Assembly (NCBI GenBank): GCA_902363145.1
Contig: CABIZB010000001.1
Coordinates: forward strand, 682,001-746,000
DNA length: 64,000 nucleotides
Reading direction: 5' to 3'
Source: Oscillospiraceae bacterium
GTDB lineage: Bacteria; Bacillota; Clostridia; Oscillospirales; Ruminococcaceae
Positions 8,665 through 16,514 of this stretch are shown in pieces. The notes under the pieces were generated by a model that saw nothing but the letters and a program-made list of their open reading frames with translations, had not been told where the DNA came from and made no database searches. Position 1 is the stretch's first letter, and the number at the start of each line of letters is the position of its first letter. A program made the position numbers and the translations under genes.

Positions 8665-9264
8665 TCAGACTATTTTCAGTCCCAAAAGCTTTGCAAGCTC
8701 TATAGCCTGCTCGTAATTTACCTTTACATCTTTAAGGGCGGACAGCGAAAATCTTGCGCCGCTTATGCTGCTGCTTGAAAAATCACAGCCGCCTATGTCA
8801 GCTCCCCCGAAGTCGCAGCCGCTGAAAACATTGTTTTTCAAAGCAGTGCCCCTGAGCTTTGCATCGGCAAATGAGCTTTCGTTGAGAGTACAGTCCTTTA
8901 GTGAGGATTTTTTGAATGTGCAGGCTCCGAAAGATGAGTAAGGCCCTGTGCAGTCGGAAAAAACACAGCTTTCCAGCAGGCTTTCGGAAAATGAGCTGCC
9001 TGTGATTCGGCATTTATCGAAGCTGCACTGCTTAAAGGTGCAGTCATACATATGTATATTGGAAAGGTCGCAGCCTTTGAAGCTTACATTTTTGAAATAG
9101 ACCTTTTCAAACTCACATTCTCTGAAACGGCAGCTGTTGAAATCCGATTCCTCGATATCAATTCCGTAAAGCTTTATCCCGCGCACCATATCATCGGAAA
9201 AGGACTGCTTTTCAATATCGTCCTCATTTTCCTGTGCATTGAGCATAATTTCCTGTAGATCCAT
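8665..9264 (-). CDS. pentapeptide-repeat protein
   Basis: A 199-residue protein; residues 35-180 are built from about 28 tandem five-residue units with a central F, L or I (for example FRECEFEKVYFKNVSFKGCD), which fold into a right-handed quadrilateral beta helix. The units are unusually rich in Ser and Cys. The tail VNYEQAIELAKLLGLKIV resembles the C-terminal cap of YjbI-type proteins. There is no signal peptide, so it is cytoplasmic. Some relatives protect DNA gyrase, but most have no known function and I cannot assign one. Confidence 0.88.
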   Translation of the reverse strand: MDLQEIMLNAQENEDDIEKQSFSDDMVRGIKLYGIDIEESDFNSCRFRECEFEKVYFKNVSFKGCDLSNIHMYDCTFKQCSFDKCRITGSSFSESLLESCVFSDCTGPYSSFGACTFKKSSLKDCTLNESSFADAKLRGTALKNNVFSGCDFGGADIGGCDFSSSSISGARFSLSALKDVKVNYEQAIELAKLLGLKIV

Positions 9265-9277
9265 AGAACACTCCTGT

Positions 9278-9311
9278 AAAAATTCAGGCTGCCGAGGTCA
9301 TCGGCAGCCTG
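9278..9311 (-). terminator. terminator after the small cysteine protein gene
   Basis: On the minus strand CAGGCTGCCGA and TCGGCAGCCTG form a perfect 11-pair stem with a five-base loop, followed by AATTTTTA. It lies 6 bases after the stop of the gene at 9317-9526 and ahead of the pentapeptide gene. Confidence 0.85.
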
Positions 9312-9316
9312 CTTAA

Positions 9317-9526
9317 TTATTCATCATCAAAATTTCCGGGAATATGCAGCTGTTTTACAGGAATTCTTTTAAGAGGTGAATAAGAAAACTTGGGACAGGA
9401 AGCGTCCCCGTTTACGAGGCCTCTTTTTTCACATAAAACCTTTCCGCCGTCCTTTGCTCTTGTGCCGAATGCGCAATACTGACATTGGGGCTGAATATCG
9501 TTGCCGAAGTATTTCTTCTTTGCCAT
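9317..9526 (-). CDS. small four-cysteine protein, 69 residues
   Basis: The ATG at 9526 follows AAAGGAA at good distance; the longer frame upstream has no ribosome site. The cysteines are arranged as CQYC at 17-20, then C32 and C44, which suggests a zinc knuckle or a small metal site. The rest is basic, MAKKKYFGND at the start and SYSPLKRIPVKQLHIPGNF near the end. I know of similar short conserved clostridial proteins but of no function. It lies between ylbJ and the pentapeptide gene with its own terminator. Confidence 0.72.
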   Translation of the reverse strand: MAKKKYFGNDIQPQCQYCAFGTRAKDGGKVLCEKRGLVNGDASCPKFSYSPLKRIPVKQLHIPGNFDDE

Positions 9527-9608
9527 ATGAACATTCCTTTCCTGTGGATGGATTATCCTGCGGCAATGATGTTTTATGTAATGCCGCTGTTTATCATTAT
9601 TCATTATA

Positions 9609-10709
9609 TCACATTTTTTTGTTTTTGACTATAGTTTTTTGTGAGATTATTAAAATCGTCATAATCAACAAAAATATAGAAAGTATTGGTTGATTATGAC
9701 TAATAATGACAGCTTCTCTGCTGATGGAAGCGTTTACAGCCACTGCTTCTGTGGGAAAATAATCGGGCATTATCAGCCTGCATATCAGAAAAGCTGCGGC
9801 GGAGCATGGTATTCTGCACAGGAGTGCTTTCATAGGCGAAAATCCCCTGCAAACGGACATTATCTGTAAATGAACACAAATGCCTCCGAAGCTGAGCATT
9901 GCCGCTGCCATGGGGATAGTTACTGTAACATCGCCGAATATCCTTGTAAGATTGCTTATTTCAAGGAATGACCGCACAAAGGGATATATCTGTGCAGGCG
10001 GATATTTTATTGCCCGTGAAAGCAGAGCGGAGACTGCTCCGAATGCTCTCAGCTTGCCCAGTATTCCCATTACCGCCGCCATAAAGATTATCATGCCGCA
10101 TATCATTGCCATGCTTTCCGCTCCAGCTCTTACAGATTCGGTGAACAGGCTTGCCGAGAATGTGACCTCTGCCTTTTCTTCCGACCGTGGAGGTATCTTT
10201 CGGGTAAAGGAGGTTAACAGAACTCCCAGCAGATTTGCCCCTGCCACGGCAAGAAAAATATATCCGCTCATGCCTGCAATATCGGGAGCAACGGCAACAG
10301 CCACGGCGGAGATATATGCAGGCCCCGGAGCGATGCAGAAACAGAGCATTTCTTCCGCCTGTTTTGGGGTTATCTTCCCCTCTGTCTCCATCTGGCTTAT
10401 AAGCGAAGCGCCTATGGGATAGCCTGCGAACTGGCTTATGAGGAAGATTGGGAAAAACTCAGCGGGCATTCGCAGTATATATCGTGATATCCATGAAAAG
10501 GGTCTGCCGATGAGCTTATATGTGTTTGTGGATATCATCAGCTTTGACAGAACGGTGAATGCGTAAAGTGACGGTATCATTACCGTAAGGCACAGCCCTG
10601 CGGCAGTCTTTGCCTCGGCAGCTGTTTCACGGCACGCCCATATCATTGCGGCTGCGCAGGCTGTTAGGGCGATCGCCTGCAAGCGACCTTTCAGATGTGT
10701 TTCTTTCAT
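9609..10709 (-). CDS. ylbJ: sporulation integral membrane protein YlbJ
   Basis: YlbJ is needed for spore formation in Bacillus, under SigE, and belongs to the nucleoside-recognition/GATE transporter-like membrane family. This 366-residue protein has about eight hydrophobic segments and the family features PSLYAFTVLSKLM, QFAGYPIGASLISQM, CFCIAPGPAYI and FLEISNLTRIF. The ATG at 10709 is supported by GGGAGGATAAC directly upstream. It is divergent from yqfC, with 107 bases between, so both may be switched on in the mother cell. Confidence 0.88.
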   Translation of the reverse strand: MKETHLKGRLQAIALTACAAAMIWACRETAAEAKTAAGLCLTVMIPSLYAFTVLSKLMISTNTYKLIGRPFSWISRYILRMPAEFFPIFLISQFAGYPIGASLISQMETEGKITPKQAEEMLCFCIAPGPAYISAVAVAVAPDIAGMSGYIFLAVAGANLLGVLLTSFTRKIPPRSEEKAEVTFSASLFTESVRAGAESMAMICGMIIFMAAVMGILGKLRAFGAVSALLSRAIKYPPAQIYPFVRSFLEISNLTRIFGDVTVTIPMAAAMLSFGGICVHLQIMSVCRGFSPMKALLCRIPCSAAAFLICRLIMPDYFPTEAVAVNASISREAVIISHNQPILSIFLLIMTILIISQKTIVKNKKM

Positions 10710-10816
10710 GTTATCCTCCCGTTTCGGGCATATGAAAGCCCGTCCATCAATATATATAATATGAAGCGGCGGATAATATTCCGATAATCTTTTATCTGAA
10801 AGGAACGGTAATACAT

Positions 10817-11059
10817 ATGGATCTGAAGCCATTCAACACGCAGATAACCGTATGCGGCAATTCTTATCTGGAGATAGAAAACTGCAGGCGGATAATGGAA
10901 TATAACGATATTTATCTTAAAGTAAAGGCATCGTCGGGGCTGGTGGTGGAGATATGGGGCACAAATCTGCGGCTTTCCGACTATAATACAGACGGCATAT
11001 CCGTCCGTGGCAGGATAGCTTCCATTGAGCTCCACGGCAATGAGGACGAGGTGGAGTAA
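10817..11059 (+). CDS. yqfC: sporulation protein YqfC (YabP/YqfC family)
   Basis: An 80-residue protein with the YabP/YqfC core: ITVCGNSYLEIENCRRIMEY followed by DIYLKVKASSGLVVEIWGTN. In Bacillus yqfC is in the SigE regulon. It starts at ATG 10817 after AAAGGAACGG and is followed by yqfD after one base, so the two are translationally coupled. Confidence 0.9.
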   Translation: MDLKPFNTQITVCGNSYLEIENCRRIMEYNDIYLKVKASSGLVVEIWGTNLRLSDYNTDGISVRGRIASIELHGNEDEVE

Positions 11060-11060
11060 A

Positions 11061-12278
11061 ATGAATCTGTATGAAATAAGAAGCCGCACATATTTTGAGA
11101 TATCCTCCGACAGCGGCGATTACAACAAGTTCGTAAATGCCCTGCGATGCAGTCCCGTGCAGTTCTTCGGGCTGGAGATACGTAAAAATGTTATCAGCGG
11201 ATATGTCCGCACCAAGGATATGAAGCGCCTTTGCAGTCTTGCAGAGGCATACAGGCTCAATGTGACCCAAAGCAGTGAGCATGGTGCGGCGGTGGTCCTG
11301 AAAAAATATAAAAAGCGCTACGGTCTTGTGATAGGCTTTATGCTGTCTGTGGGGATAATAGCGTTCCTGAATGATAGGGTGATGATGATAGAGATAGGCG
11401 GAAACGAGACTATCTCCGACAGCAGGATAATATCGCTGCTTGAAGATACGGGCATAAGCATAGGCAGCAGGATATCCGACATTGACCTTCGCCAGGCGGA
11501 AAGGCGCATAAAGGGAATGGACAAGGACGTGGGCTGGATAGGTATTCGTCACACGGGAAGCAGGGTCGTGGTGGAGATATCCGAGCTTACCGAGCCGCCC
11601 GAAATGCAGAGCAAGAACACTCCCTGCAATATTGTGGCATCAAGGGACGCACAGATAAAAAATGTCCGCCTTTACAGCGGAATGCTGGTGCCGATGGTGG
11701 GCGATGGTGTAAAAAAGGGTGATATCATTGTAAGCGGAGTGGTAGATACAAAATACGGCAGAAGCTTTTATGTCCATTCTATCGGGGAGATAACAGGGAT
11801 ATACACCGAGAAAATGACCTTTTCCAAGCCGCTTGAATGTGAGGAATATGTGGGAGCGGGCACGGCAGAAAAGAAAGCCATATCTATTTTCGGGAAGCGC
11901 TTTGTTTATTCCTCCGAGGGCAGTGTTGACGGCGAATATGAGTACAATGAGGACGAAACTCCCCTGACACTTGGAAAAATAACCTTTCCCGTTTCAAGGG
12001 TGGATATGCACTATCATTTGCTGGAAAAAGTGACTGTCACCCGAACCGAGGAGGAAGCCGAACAGCTTATTGGCGAGAGGATAGACAGGTACGAGAAAAA
12101 CTTTATCACAGGAAATTCCGAGATAGTTCAGCGGGATATTGAAAAAAGCGTATCGAACGGCGTTGTGACCTTTTCCGTTACCTATACTCTCGAGGGTGAG
12201 ATAGGCGTAGAAAAGCAGATATTTGCAAGATATGAGGACGCACAGGAACTTGAAAAGAAAACAGAAGAGAGTAAGTGA
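11061..12278 (+). CDS. yqfD: sporulation protein YqfD
   Basis: A 405-residue protein with an N-terminal cytoplasmic part, one membrane segment (YGLVIGFMLSVGIIAFLNDR, about 85-105), then a long extracytoplasmic part with the POTRA-like segment IGGNETISDSRIISLLEDTG. This is the YqfD/stage IV-type layout, known as a SigE-dependent protein of engulfment/cortex stages. The ATG at 11061 lies one base after the yqfC stop with GGTGGAG upstream; an earlier frame start inside yqfC is unlikely. The gene converges on the spoIIID remnant. Confidence 0.9.
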   Translation: MNLYEIRSRTYFEISSDSGDYNKFVNALRCSPVQFFGLEIRKNVISGYVRTKDMKRLCSLAEAYRLNVTQSSEHGAAVVLKKYKKRYGLVIGFMLSVGIIAFLNDRVMMIEIGGNETISDSRIISLLEDTGISIGSRISDIDLRQAERRIKGMDKDVGWIGIRHTGSRVVVEISELTEPPEMQSKNTPCNIVASRDAQIKNVRLYSGMLVPMVGDGVKKGDIIVSGVVDTKYGRSFYVHSIGEITGIYTEKMTFSKPLECEEYVGAGTAEKKAISIFGKRFVYSSEGSVDGEYEYNEDETPLTLGKITFPVSRVDMHYHLLEKVTVTRTEEEAEQLIGERIDRYEKNFITGNSEIVQRDIEKSVSNGVVTFSVTYTLEGEIGVEKQIFARYEDAQELEKKTEESK

Positions 12279-12280
12279 AA

Positions 12281-12318
12281 AGATCCTCTGGCCGGATATC
12301 AGTCAGAGGATCTCTTTT
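12281..12318. terminator. shared terminator between yqfD and the spoIIID remnant
   Basis: AGATCCTCTG and CAGAGGATCT form a 10-pair stem with a 13-base loop. T-rich runs follow on both strands (CTTTT on plus, TTTTC on minus), so it can end yqfD and, from the other side, spoIIID. Confidence 0.85.
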
Positions 12319-12484
12319 ATTTGTGCAGGTCTGTTTTGTGCTGTTCTTCGTATTTGTGCTTGGTTGCAAGTCCGCCACGGATATGACGCTCACGTTTGTT
12401 TGTTTCAAGTATCTCTTTCACTGCGGGAAACATTGACGGACTTATTTTCGGCAGCTTTTCTGTCAGGTCTTTGTGTACGGTCGT
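12317..12484 (-). pseudogene. spoIIID: spoIIID, C-terminal half only (interrupted by the recombinase element)
   Basis: SpoIIID is the mother-cell transcription factor that acts between SigE and SigK. On the minus strand the frame from about 12484 to the TAA at 12317-12319 reads VHKDLTEKLPKI, then VKEILETNKRERHIRGG and LATKHKY, which aligns without gaps with the second half of SpoIIID from the recognition helix (STVHKDL) to the end. The first ~40 residues are absent: the sequence upstream of the codon pair TTV is the 3' end of the serine recombinase gene in another frame. I found no N-terminal half in the intergenic regions of this window. Either it lies beyond the right edge and is rejoined by excision, or the gene is dead. 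Confidence 0.88.
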
Positions 12485-13997
12485 AACAAAAGCGAAAATC
12501 GCTGCCTATTTTCAGCTCGTCCAGAAGATCAAAATAAACGTCTATTTTTCCGCTTTTATCCACAGTGATCTTGCTGATGATCTGCCTGAGTTGGGCGTTG
12601 GTCATTTTCTCAAATGTAGTTATTGCTTTCGCAGAGGAGAACATATTTTCGAGTTTTTTTTGAAGGCTGTCCCCTTTTGCCGCTCTGCCGTCAATGAGCC
12701 GAAGCTCGCTGCGGATATTTTCCGCTTCCTCGTTTATATCCTTTGCCTTTGTATTCAGCTCATCACGGGAAATAAGCTCGTCAACGTACATATCCATATA
12801 CCTTTCACGCTTTTTTTCAAGCTTTCTCAGCCTTGATTTAAGCTCGGAGATCTTTTCGGCACCGCTGTCACTTTTGCCGCATATCTCATTGAATCGTGCG
12901 ATAACAGTGCGTGTGAATTCTTCTCTGTTTGCGATTATCCGGGAAAAGTATGCCTGCAGGTCATGGGTAAGGTCGGCTTCGTTTATAATTGTGCGGTTGG
13001 GGCAGCTGCCTGTGCCGTTGGAGTTTCGTCCGCTGCATATCCATCGGACGCTGCCACGGTAAACAGAGCGCCTGAAAGAATATCCGCATTCACTGCATCG
13101 GATAAGTGTGCTGTAAAGGTGTTTGCTGCTTTGCCGCTCATGGGTCATATTAAAGGCGGCATGGCGCTTTTTTAGCAGCTCCCCTGCCTGTCGGAAATCC
13201 TCATCTGAGATGATCCGCAGTTCGGGGCGGAAGACGATTATCCAGTTGTCCTCGCTTTTTGCAATGCGCTCCCCTGTCAGGAAGTCCTTGACCTCCTCTT
13301 TGCCGTTGACTATTCTGCCTGTGTATATGGGGTTGGTGAGTATCCTGCACACAGCGTTCTGAGTCCATTTGCTGCTGCGTTTTGTTCTTATTCCTTTTTC
13401 ATTAAGGGCGTTTGCGATTTTAAGCGCTCCCATTCCTTTGCTGAGGTACATATCGTAAATATCATGTATCACAGCGGCTTCATGCGGATTGATATCCATA
13501 TTGAAATAGTTCCCCGCTATTTTGTCATAGCCGAAAACGATGTTTGGAACACGTCCCTTTTGCGCATTGACCCGCTTGCCGAATTTTACACGCTTGGAGG
13601 TGTTTGCGGACTCCTCCTGCGCAAGCGCCGCAAAAATGGTAAGCACAAATTCTGAATTGCCCAGCACTTTCTGATTTGATGTGAGAAACACTGTCTCGAT
13701 ATCAAGTTCTTTAAGGGTGCGTATGCTTTGCAGGAAATCCACGGTGTTGCGGGCAAAGCGTGAGATGTCCTTTACCACTACCATTTCAAACTGCCTTTGC
13801 CTTGCGTCCTGCATGAGCCTGAGAAATTCTCTGCGGTTCTTTATTTTTGTGCCCGATATGCCCTCGTCGGCATACAGCCGTACCATATTGTGACCGTTCT
13901 TTTCCGCAAATTCGGCAAAGAACTTTTTCTGGGTCTCAAGGCTGTTGAGCTGGTCTGATTTATCGGTGGATACACGGCAGTATGCGGCAATATTCAT
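12405..13997 (-). CDS. large serine recombinase (site-specific integrase/excisionase)
   Basis: A 530-residue recombinase of the resolvase/invertase superfamily. The N-terminal catalytic domain has AAYCRVSTDKSDQ with nucleophile Ser10, and the arginine motif DISRFARN. A recombinase domain follows (GYDKIAGNYFNMDINPHEAA...), then a zinc ribbon with CSECGYSF and, about 20 residues on, CSGRNSNGTGSCPN, and a long coiled coil (KISELKSRLRKLEKKRERY). ATG 13997 has AAAGGAAG upstream. The last ~24 residues are read from spoIIID DNA in a different frame, so the natural end of the protein was probably changed by integration. This class integrates and excises prophages and the skin-type elements of sporulation genes. 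Confidence 0.93.
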   Translation of the reverse strand: MNIAAYCRVSTDKSDQLNSLETQKKFFAEFAEKNGHNMVRLYADEGISGTKIKNRREFLRLMQDARQRQFEMVVVKDISRFARNTVDFLQSIRTLKELDIETVFLTSNQKVLGNSEFVLTIFAALAQEESANTSKRVKFGKRVNAQKGRVPNIVFGYDKIAGNYFNMDINPHEAAVIHDIYDMYLSKGMGALKIANALNEKGIRTKRSSKWTQNAVCRILTNPIYTGRIVNGKEEVKDFLTGERIAKSEDNWIIVFRPELRIISDEDFRQAGELLKKRHAAFNMTHERQSSKHLYSTLIRCSECGYSFRRSVYRGSVRWICSGRNSNGTGSCPNRTIINEADLTHDLQAYFSRIIANREEFTRTVIARFNEICGKSDSGAEKISELKSRLRKLEKKRERYMDMYVDELISRDELNTKAKDINEEAENIRSELRLIDGRAAKGDSLQKKLENMFSSAKAITTFEKMTNAQLRQIISKITVDKSGKIDVYFDLLDELKIGSDFRFCYDRTQRPDRKAAENKSVNVSRSERDT

Positions 13998-14034
13998 TGC
14001 GTGGCTTCCTTTCATATTACATAGCTTTAGGTAA

Positions 14035-14195
14035 GAACCTGTCTTCATAAGAAATGTGTGCGGATTTTCGAGCATAATTTTGTTGCAGAGTAGGCAAAAA
14101 TCCGCAGGCGGGCTTTCGCCCGGCAAGGATTTTTAACGCAGTCTGCGGCAAAATTTGCCGAAAAGACGTGCGCATATGCTTGTGAAGACGGGTTC
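14035..14195 (+). mobile_element. 161-bp MITE copy 1 (TAA target duplication)
   Basis: Ends GAACCTGTCTTCATAAG and, at the other side, CTTGTGAAGACGGGTTC; flanked by TAA at 14032-14034 and 14196-14198. The interior holds two nested inverted repeats (AAAAATCC/GGATTTTT and GGCAAATTTTGCC-like). It lies just upstream of the recombinase gene. Its ends match those of the IS at 16473-17447, which could supply transposase. No protein is encoded. Confidence 0.9.
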
Positions 14196-14243
14196 TAATA
14201 TGATATCATACTTTATGTGGGGAAAAACGGTGTTTGGTAGTTG

Positions 14244-14639
14244 TTATGGGTAAAGTAATTCCACAGATATCTTTGCGCAGTAAAAATACAGGTCAATATC
14301 CATTTCACAGCAGCTGAACTTGTAGCGGCGCTCCTGACCCGGACCATAGTCATCAATAACAAGCCCGTGAAAAAAGCCGTTGAGGGTATCAAAGCTTATC
14401 CGACCGCTTACATCTGTTAACAGCATTTTCAGCCAGTATTTCTTTTGCTCGTCCCGAATAACCATTTCAATATTATTGATATAGTCGTATTTGTCGGTAT
14501 CATCAAATACGGTCTGATATTTAAATTCGTCAATGAAATTGAAAGTGTCCCAGCGATGACAGCTTTCGGGCAGCTTGCTCAGGAGTATGTCAATGCCTTC
14601 AATATCTTTCATTTGATCCATTACATATATTCCGTTCAT
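14244..14639 (-). CDS. hypothetical protein, 131 residues
   Basis: No family recognised with confidence. The ATG follows CGGAAGATAAGCC, a fair ribosome site. The protein is acidic and aromatic-rich with alternating beta-type segments (INNIEMVIRDEQKKYWLKML, ISFDTLNGFFHGLVIDDYG, YKFSCCEMDIDLYFYCAKIS). Its size and make-up resemble small immunity-type beta proteins, but that is only an impression. It sits 14 bases after the PPK2 gene stop on the same strand and between that gene and MITE copy 1; it may be part of the recombinase element. Confidence 0.65.
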   Translation of the reverse strand: MNGIYVMDQMKDIEGIDILLSKLPESCHRWDTFNFIDEFKYQTVFDDTDKYDYINNIEMVIRDEQKKYWLKMLLTDVSGRISFDTLNGFFHGLVIDDYGPGQERRYKFSCCEMDIDLYFYCAKISVELLYP

Positions 14640-14653
14640 GGCTTATCTTCCGT

Positions 14654-16132
14654 TCAGTTCTTGTCATCTTTAAGGCGTGATTTTACAGCGGCAATTACCG
14701 TCTGAAGCACCTTTATTCGGGCATATTTCTTGTCATTGGCTTCTATCACGTTCCACGGGGCATAGGCGGAAGATGTCTTTGCAAGCATTTCGTTGACGGC
14801 AGCTTCATACTGCTCCCACTTTTCCCTGTTGCGCCAGTCCTCATCGGTTATTTTCCACTGCTTAGCAGGGGTGTTCTGACGTTCTGTAAAGCGCCTGAGC
14901 TGTTCGTCCTTATCTATCTGGATCCAGAATTTTACGATTATAAAGCCGCTGTCGGAAAGCTCCTTTTCAAATCCGTTTATTTCATCGTAAGCCTGAGCGC
15001 AGCGTTCGGCGGGAGTAAAGCCCTCGAGCTTTTCCACCATAACTCTTCCGTACCAGGTGCGGTCGAAAATGGCAATGTGGCCTGTCTTGGGAATATTGTT
15101 CCAGAAGCGCCACAGGTAATGGTGAGCAAGCTCTGTTTTATCGGGAGCGGCAATGGGTATCGCCTCATAGCCTCTTGGGTCAAGGGCAGATGATATGCGC
15201 TTGATAGCTCCGCCCTTTCCCGCAGCGTCCCAGCCCTCAAATGCGATTATCATGGGTATTTTTGCCTGATATAGACTGCTGTGGAGCTTGGAAAGCTCTT
15301 TCTGGCATTTCTTCAGCTGTTCGGCATAATTTTCGTCCGAAAGCGTTTTGTTTTCAAGTGAAATATCGGAAAGCTTTGGCATTGGCAGCAACTTGTATTG
15401 CTTATCGGAGGTAAAAGTTACCTTTGGAGAATCAAGGGCACTTGTTATACGGTTGGCAACGGTACTGAACATCTGATATTTGGCGAAAGTCTTATCGGTT
15501 GTGTCGATAACAGTCCAGTGAGCCTGCGGGGTATCGGTCCGGGTGAGCATATCGTCAAATGCCTTATAATATTCGTCATAAAGCTTGTGACGCTTTTTAT
15601 CCCGCTCGGTCACTCTCCACTTGGTCTCGCTGCTTTCACGAAGCTTGTCAAAGCGGCGCTTCTGCTCCTCCTTGCTGATCTGCAGGAAGAATTTTATGAT
15701 AAGATAACCGTCATTTCTCAGCTGACGTTCAAATTCGTTGACGGTCTTTACTCTGCGGGCGTATTCCTTATCGGAGATATCCTCTTCCATACATGCGACT
15801 GCAAGCTCCTGATACCAGCTTCTGTCCATGACTGCCATTTTGCCGTATTCGGGGATATTTGCCCAGAAGCGTTTCATCATAGGATAGCGCATCTGAGCGC
15901 TGTCAGCAGGCAGGGTGGAATAGACCTTGAAAAATCTGGGGTCAAGATGTTTTATAAGGTCGCCTATCAGACTTCCCTTTCCCGATGCGCTCCAGCCTTC
16001 AAAAATAATGATGACTGGGAGTTTGTTTTCTCGGATTTTCAGCTGAAGCTCCGCAAGCGTCTGCCTGAGCTGAACGGTCTTTTCTTTAAGGTCGGAATTA
16101 TCATTGGTGTTTGTTAATGCGTTTTCAAGCAT
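14654..16132 (-). CDS. two-domain PPK2 polyphosphate kinase (polyphosphate:AMP phosphotransferase type)
   Basis: 492 residues with two tandem PPK2 domains. Each has a Walker A: EGWSASGKGSLI near residue 45 and EGWDAAGKGGAIKR near 295. Each also has a lid/Walker B region (MAVMDRSWYQELAV; IAIFDRTWYGRVMVEKLEGF). Two fused domains are the mark of class II PPK2 enzymes, which phosphorylate AMP to ADP with polyphosphate; usually only the C-terminal domain is fully active, and the N-terminal one here has Ser in place of Asp in GWDAAGKG. ATG 16132 follows AAAAAGGAGGACGCTTAT. Confidence 0.9.
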   Translation of the reverse strand: MLENALTNTNDNSDLKEKTVQLRQTLAELQLKIRENKLPVIIIFEGWSASGKGSLIGDLIKHLDPRFFKVYSTLPADSAQMRYPMMKRFWANIPEYGKMAVMDRSWYQELAVACMEEDISDKEYARRVKTVNEFERQLRNDGYLIIKFFLQISKEEQKRRFDKLRESSETKWRVTERDKKRHKLYDEYYKAFDDMLTRTDTPQAHWTVIDTTDKTFAKYQMFSTVANRITSALDSPKVTFTSDKQYKLLPMPKLSDISLENKTLSDENYAEQLKKCQKELSKLHSSLYQAKIPMIIAFEGWDAAGKGGAIKRISSALDPRGYEAIPIAAPDKTELAHHYLWRFWNNIPKTGHIAIFDRTWYGRVMVEKLEGFTPAERCAQAYDEINGFEKELSDSGFIIVKFWIQIDKDEQLRRFTERQNTPAKQWKITDEDWRNREKWEQYEAAVNEMLAKTSSAYAPWNVIEANDKKYARIKVLQTVIAAVKSRLKDDKN

Positions 16133-16268
16133 ATAAGCGTCCTCCTTTTTGTGCCGATGAACTTTAAAATATATTAACATATTCAGCCGTGATTATCAAG
16201 AGTTTTTTGGCGATATAGGCAAATTTTATCAAATCTCTTGGCAAATGAATTAGCCTGTGCTAATATAT

Positions 16269-16296
16269 AAATGACCCAAAACAAGTATGGTCATTT
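16269..16296. promoter_or_regulatory. 8-bp inverted repeat upstream of promoter (operator candidate)
   Basis: AAATGACC and GGTCATTT, perfect arms separated by 12 bases, end three bases before the -35 box of the promoter at 16299-16327. The position suits an activator or repressor site; no matching regulator is known here. Confidence 0.4.
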
Positions 16297-16298
16297 AA

Positions 16299-16327
16299 TT
16301 GACAGAGGTGTAAAATACCTGTATCAT
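16299..16327 (+). promoter_or_regulatory. consensus promoter of the small membrane protein gene
   Basis: TTGACA (16299-16304), a 17-base spacer containing AGGT...ACCT, and TATCAT (16322-16327), 48 bases before the start codon. Confidence 0.7.
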
Positions 16328-16375
16328 GCTTTTATAGGCAGGATACGGGAAATAAAATATAAAGGAGTTTTTACT

Positions 16376-16507
16376 ATGTCTGTGTGGATAATTATTGTTG
16401 AATGCCTTGTTATTTCTGTTCTCTTTTCAATAATGGTGGTGACAATGCTGAATAAGGATCCTGTGAATATGAGAACTTGTCTTCACAAGATAAATGTGGT
16501 AAAATAA
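16376..16507 (+). CDS. single-pass small membrane protein, 3' end replaced by IS insertion
   Basis: ATG 16376 follows AAAGGAGTTTTTACT. The first 32 codons encode one membrane helix (WIIIVECLVISVLFSIMVVT) and LNKDPVNM. The IS enters at codon 32-33, so the present protein ends in 11 IS-encoded residues (RTCLHKINVVK). Removing the IS and one TGA duplication gives ...NMT then TAG: the original protein had 33 residues. Its own strong promoter lies upstream and its terminator lies after the IS. The function is unknown. Confidence 0.65.
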   Translation: MSVWIIIVECLVISVLFSIMVVTMLNKDPVNMRTCLHKINVVK

Positions 16508-16514
16508 AAGAACA

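Noticed and set aside
13998..14243. SpoIIID N-terminal half directly behind the recombinase gene
   Set aside because: After mentally removing MITE copy 1 the sequence shows no frame resembling the SpoIIID N terminus, so the element is not just the recombinase gene.
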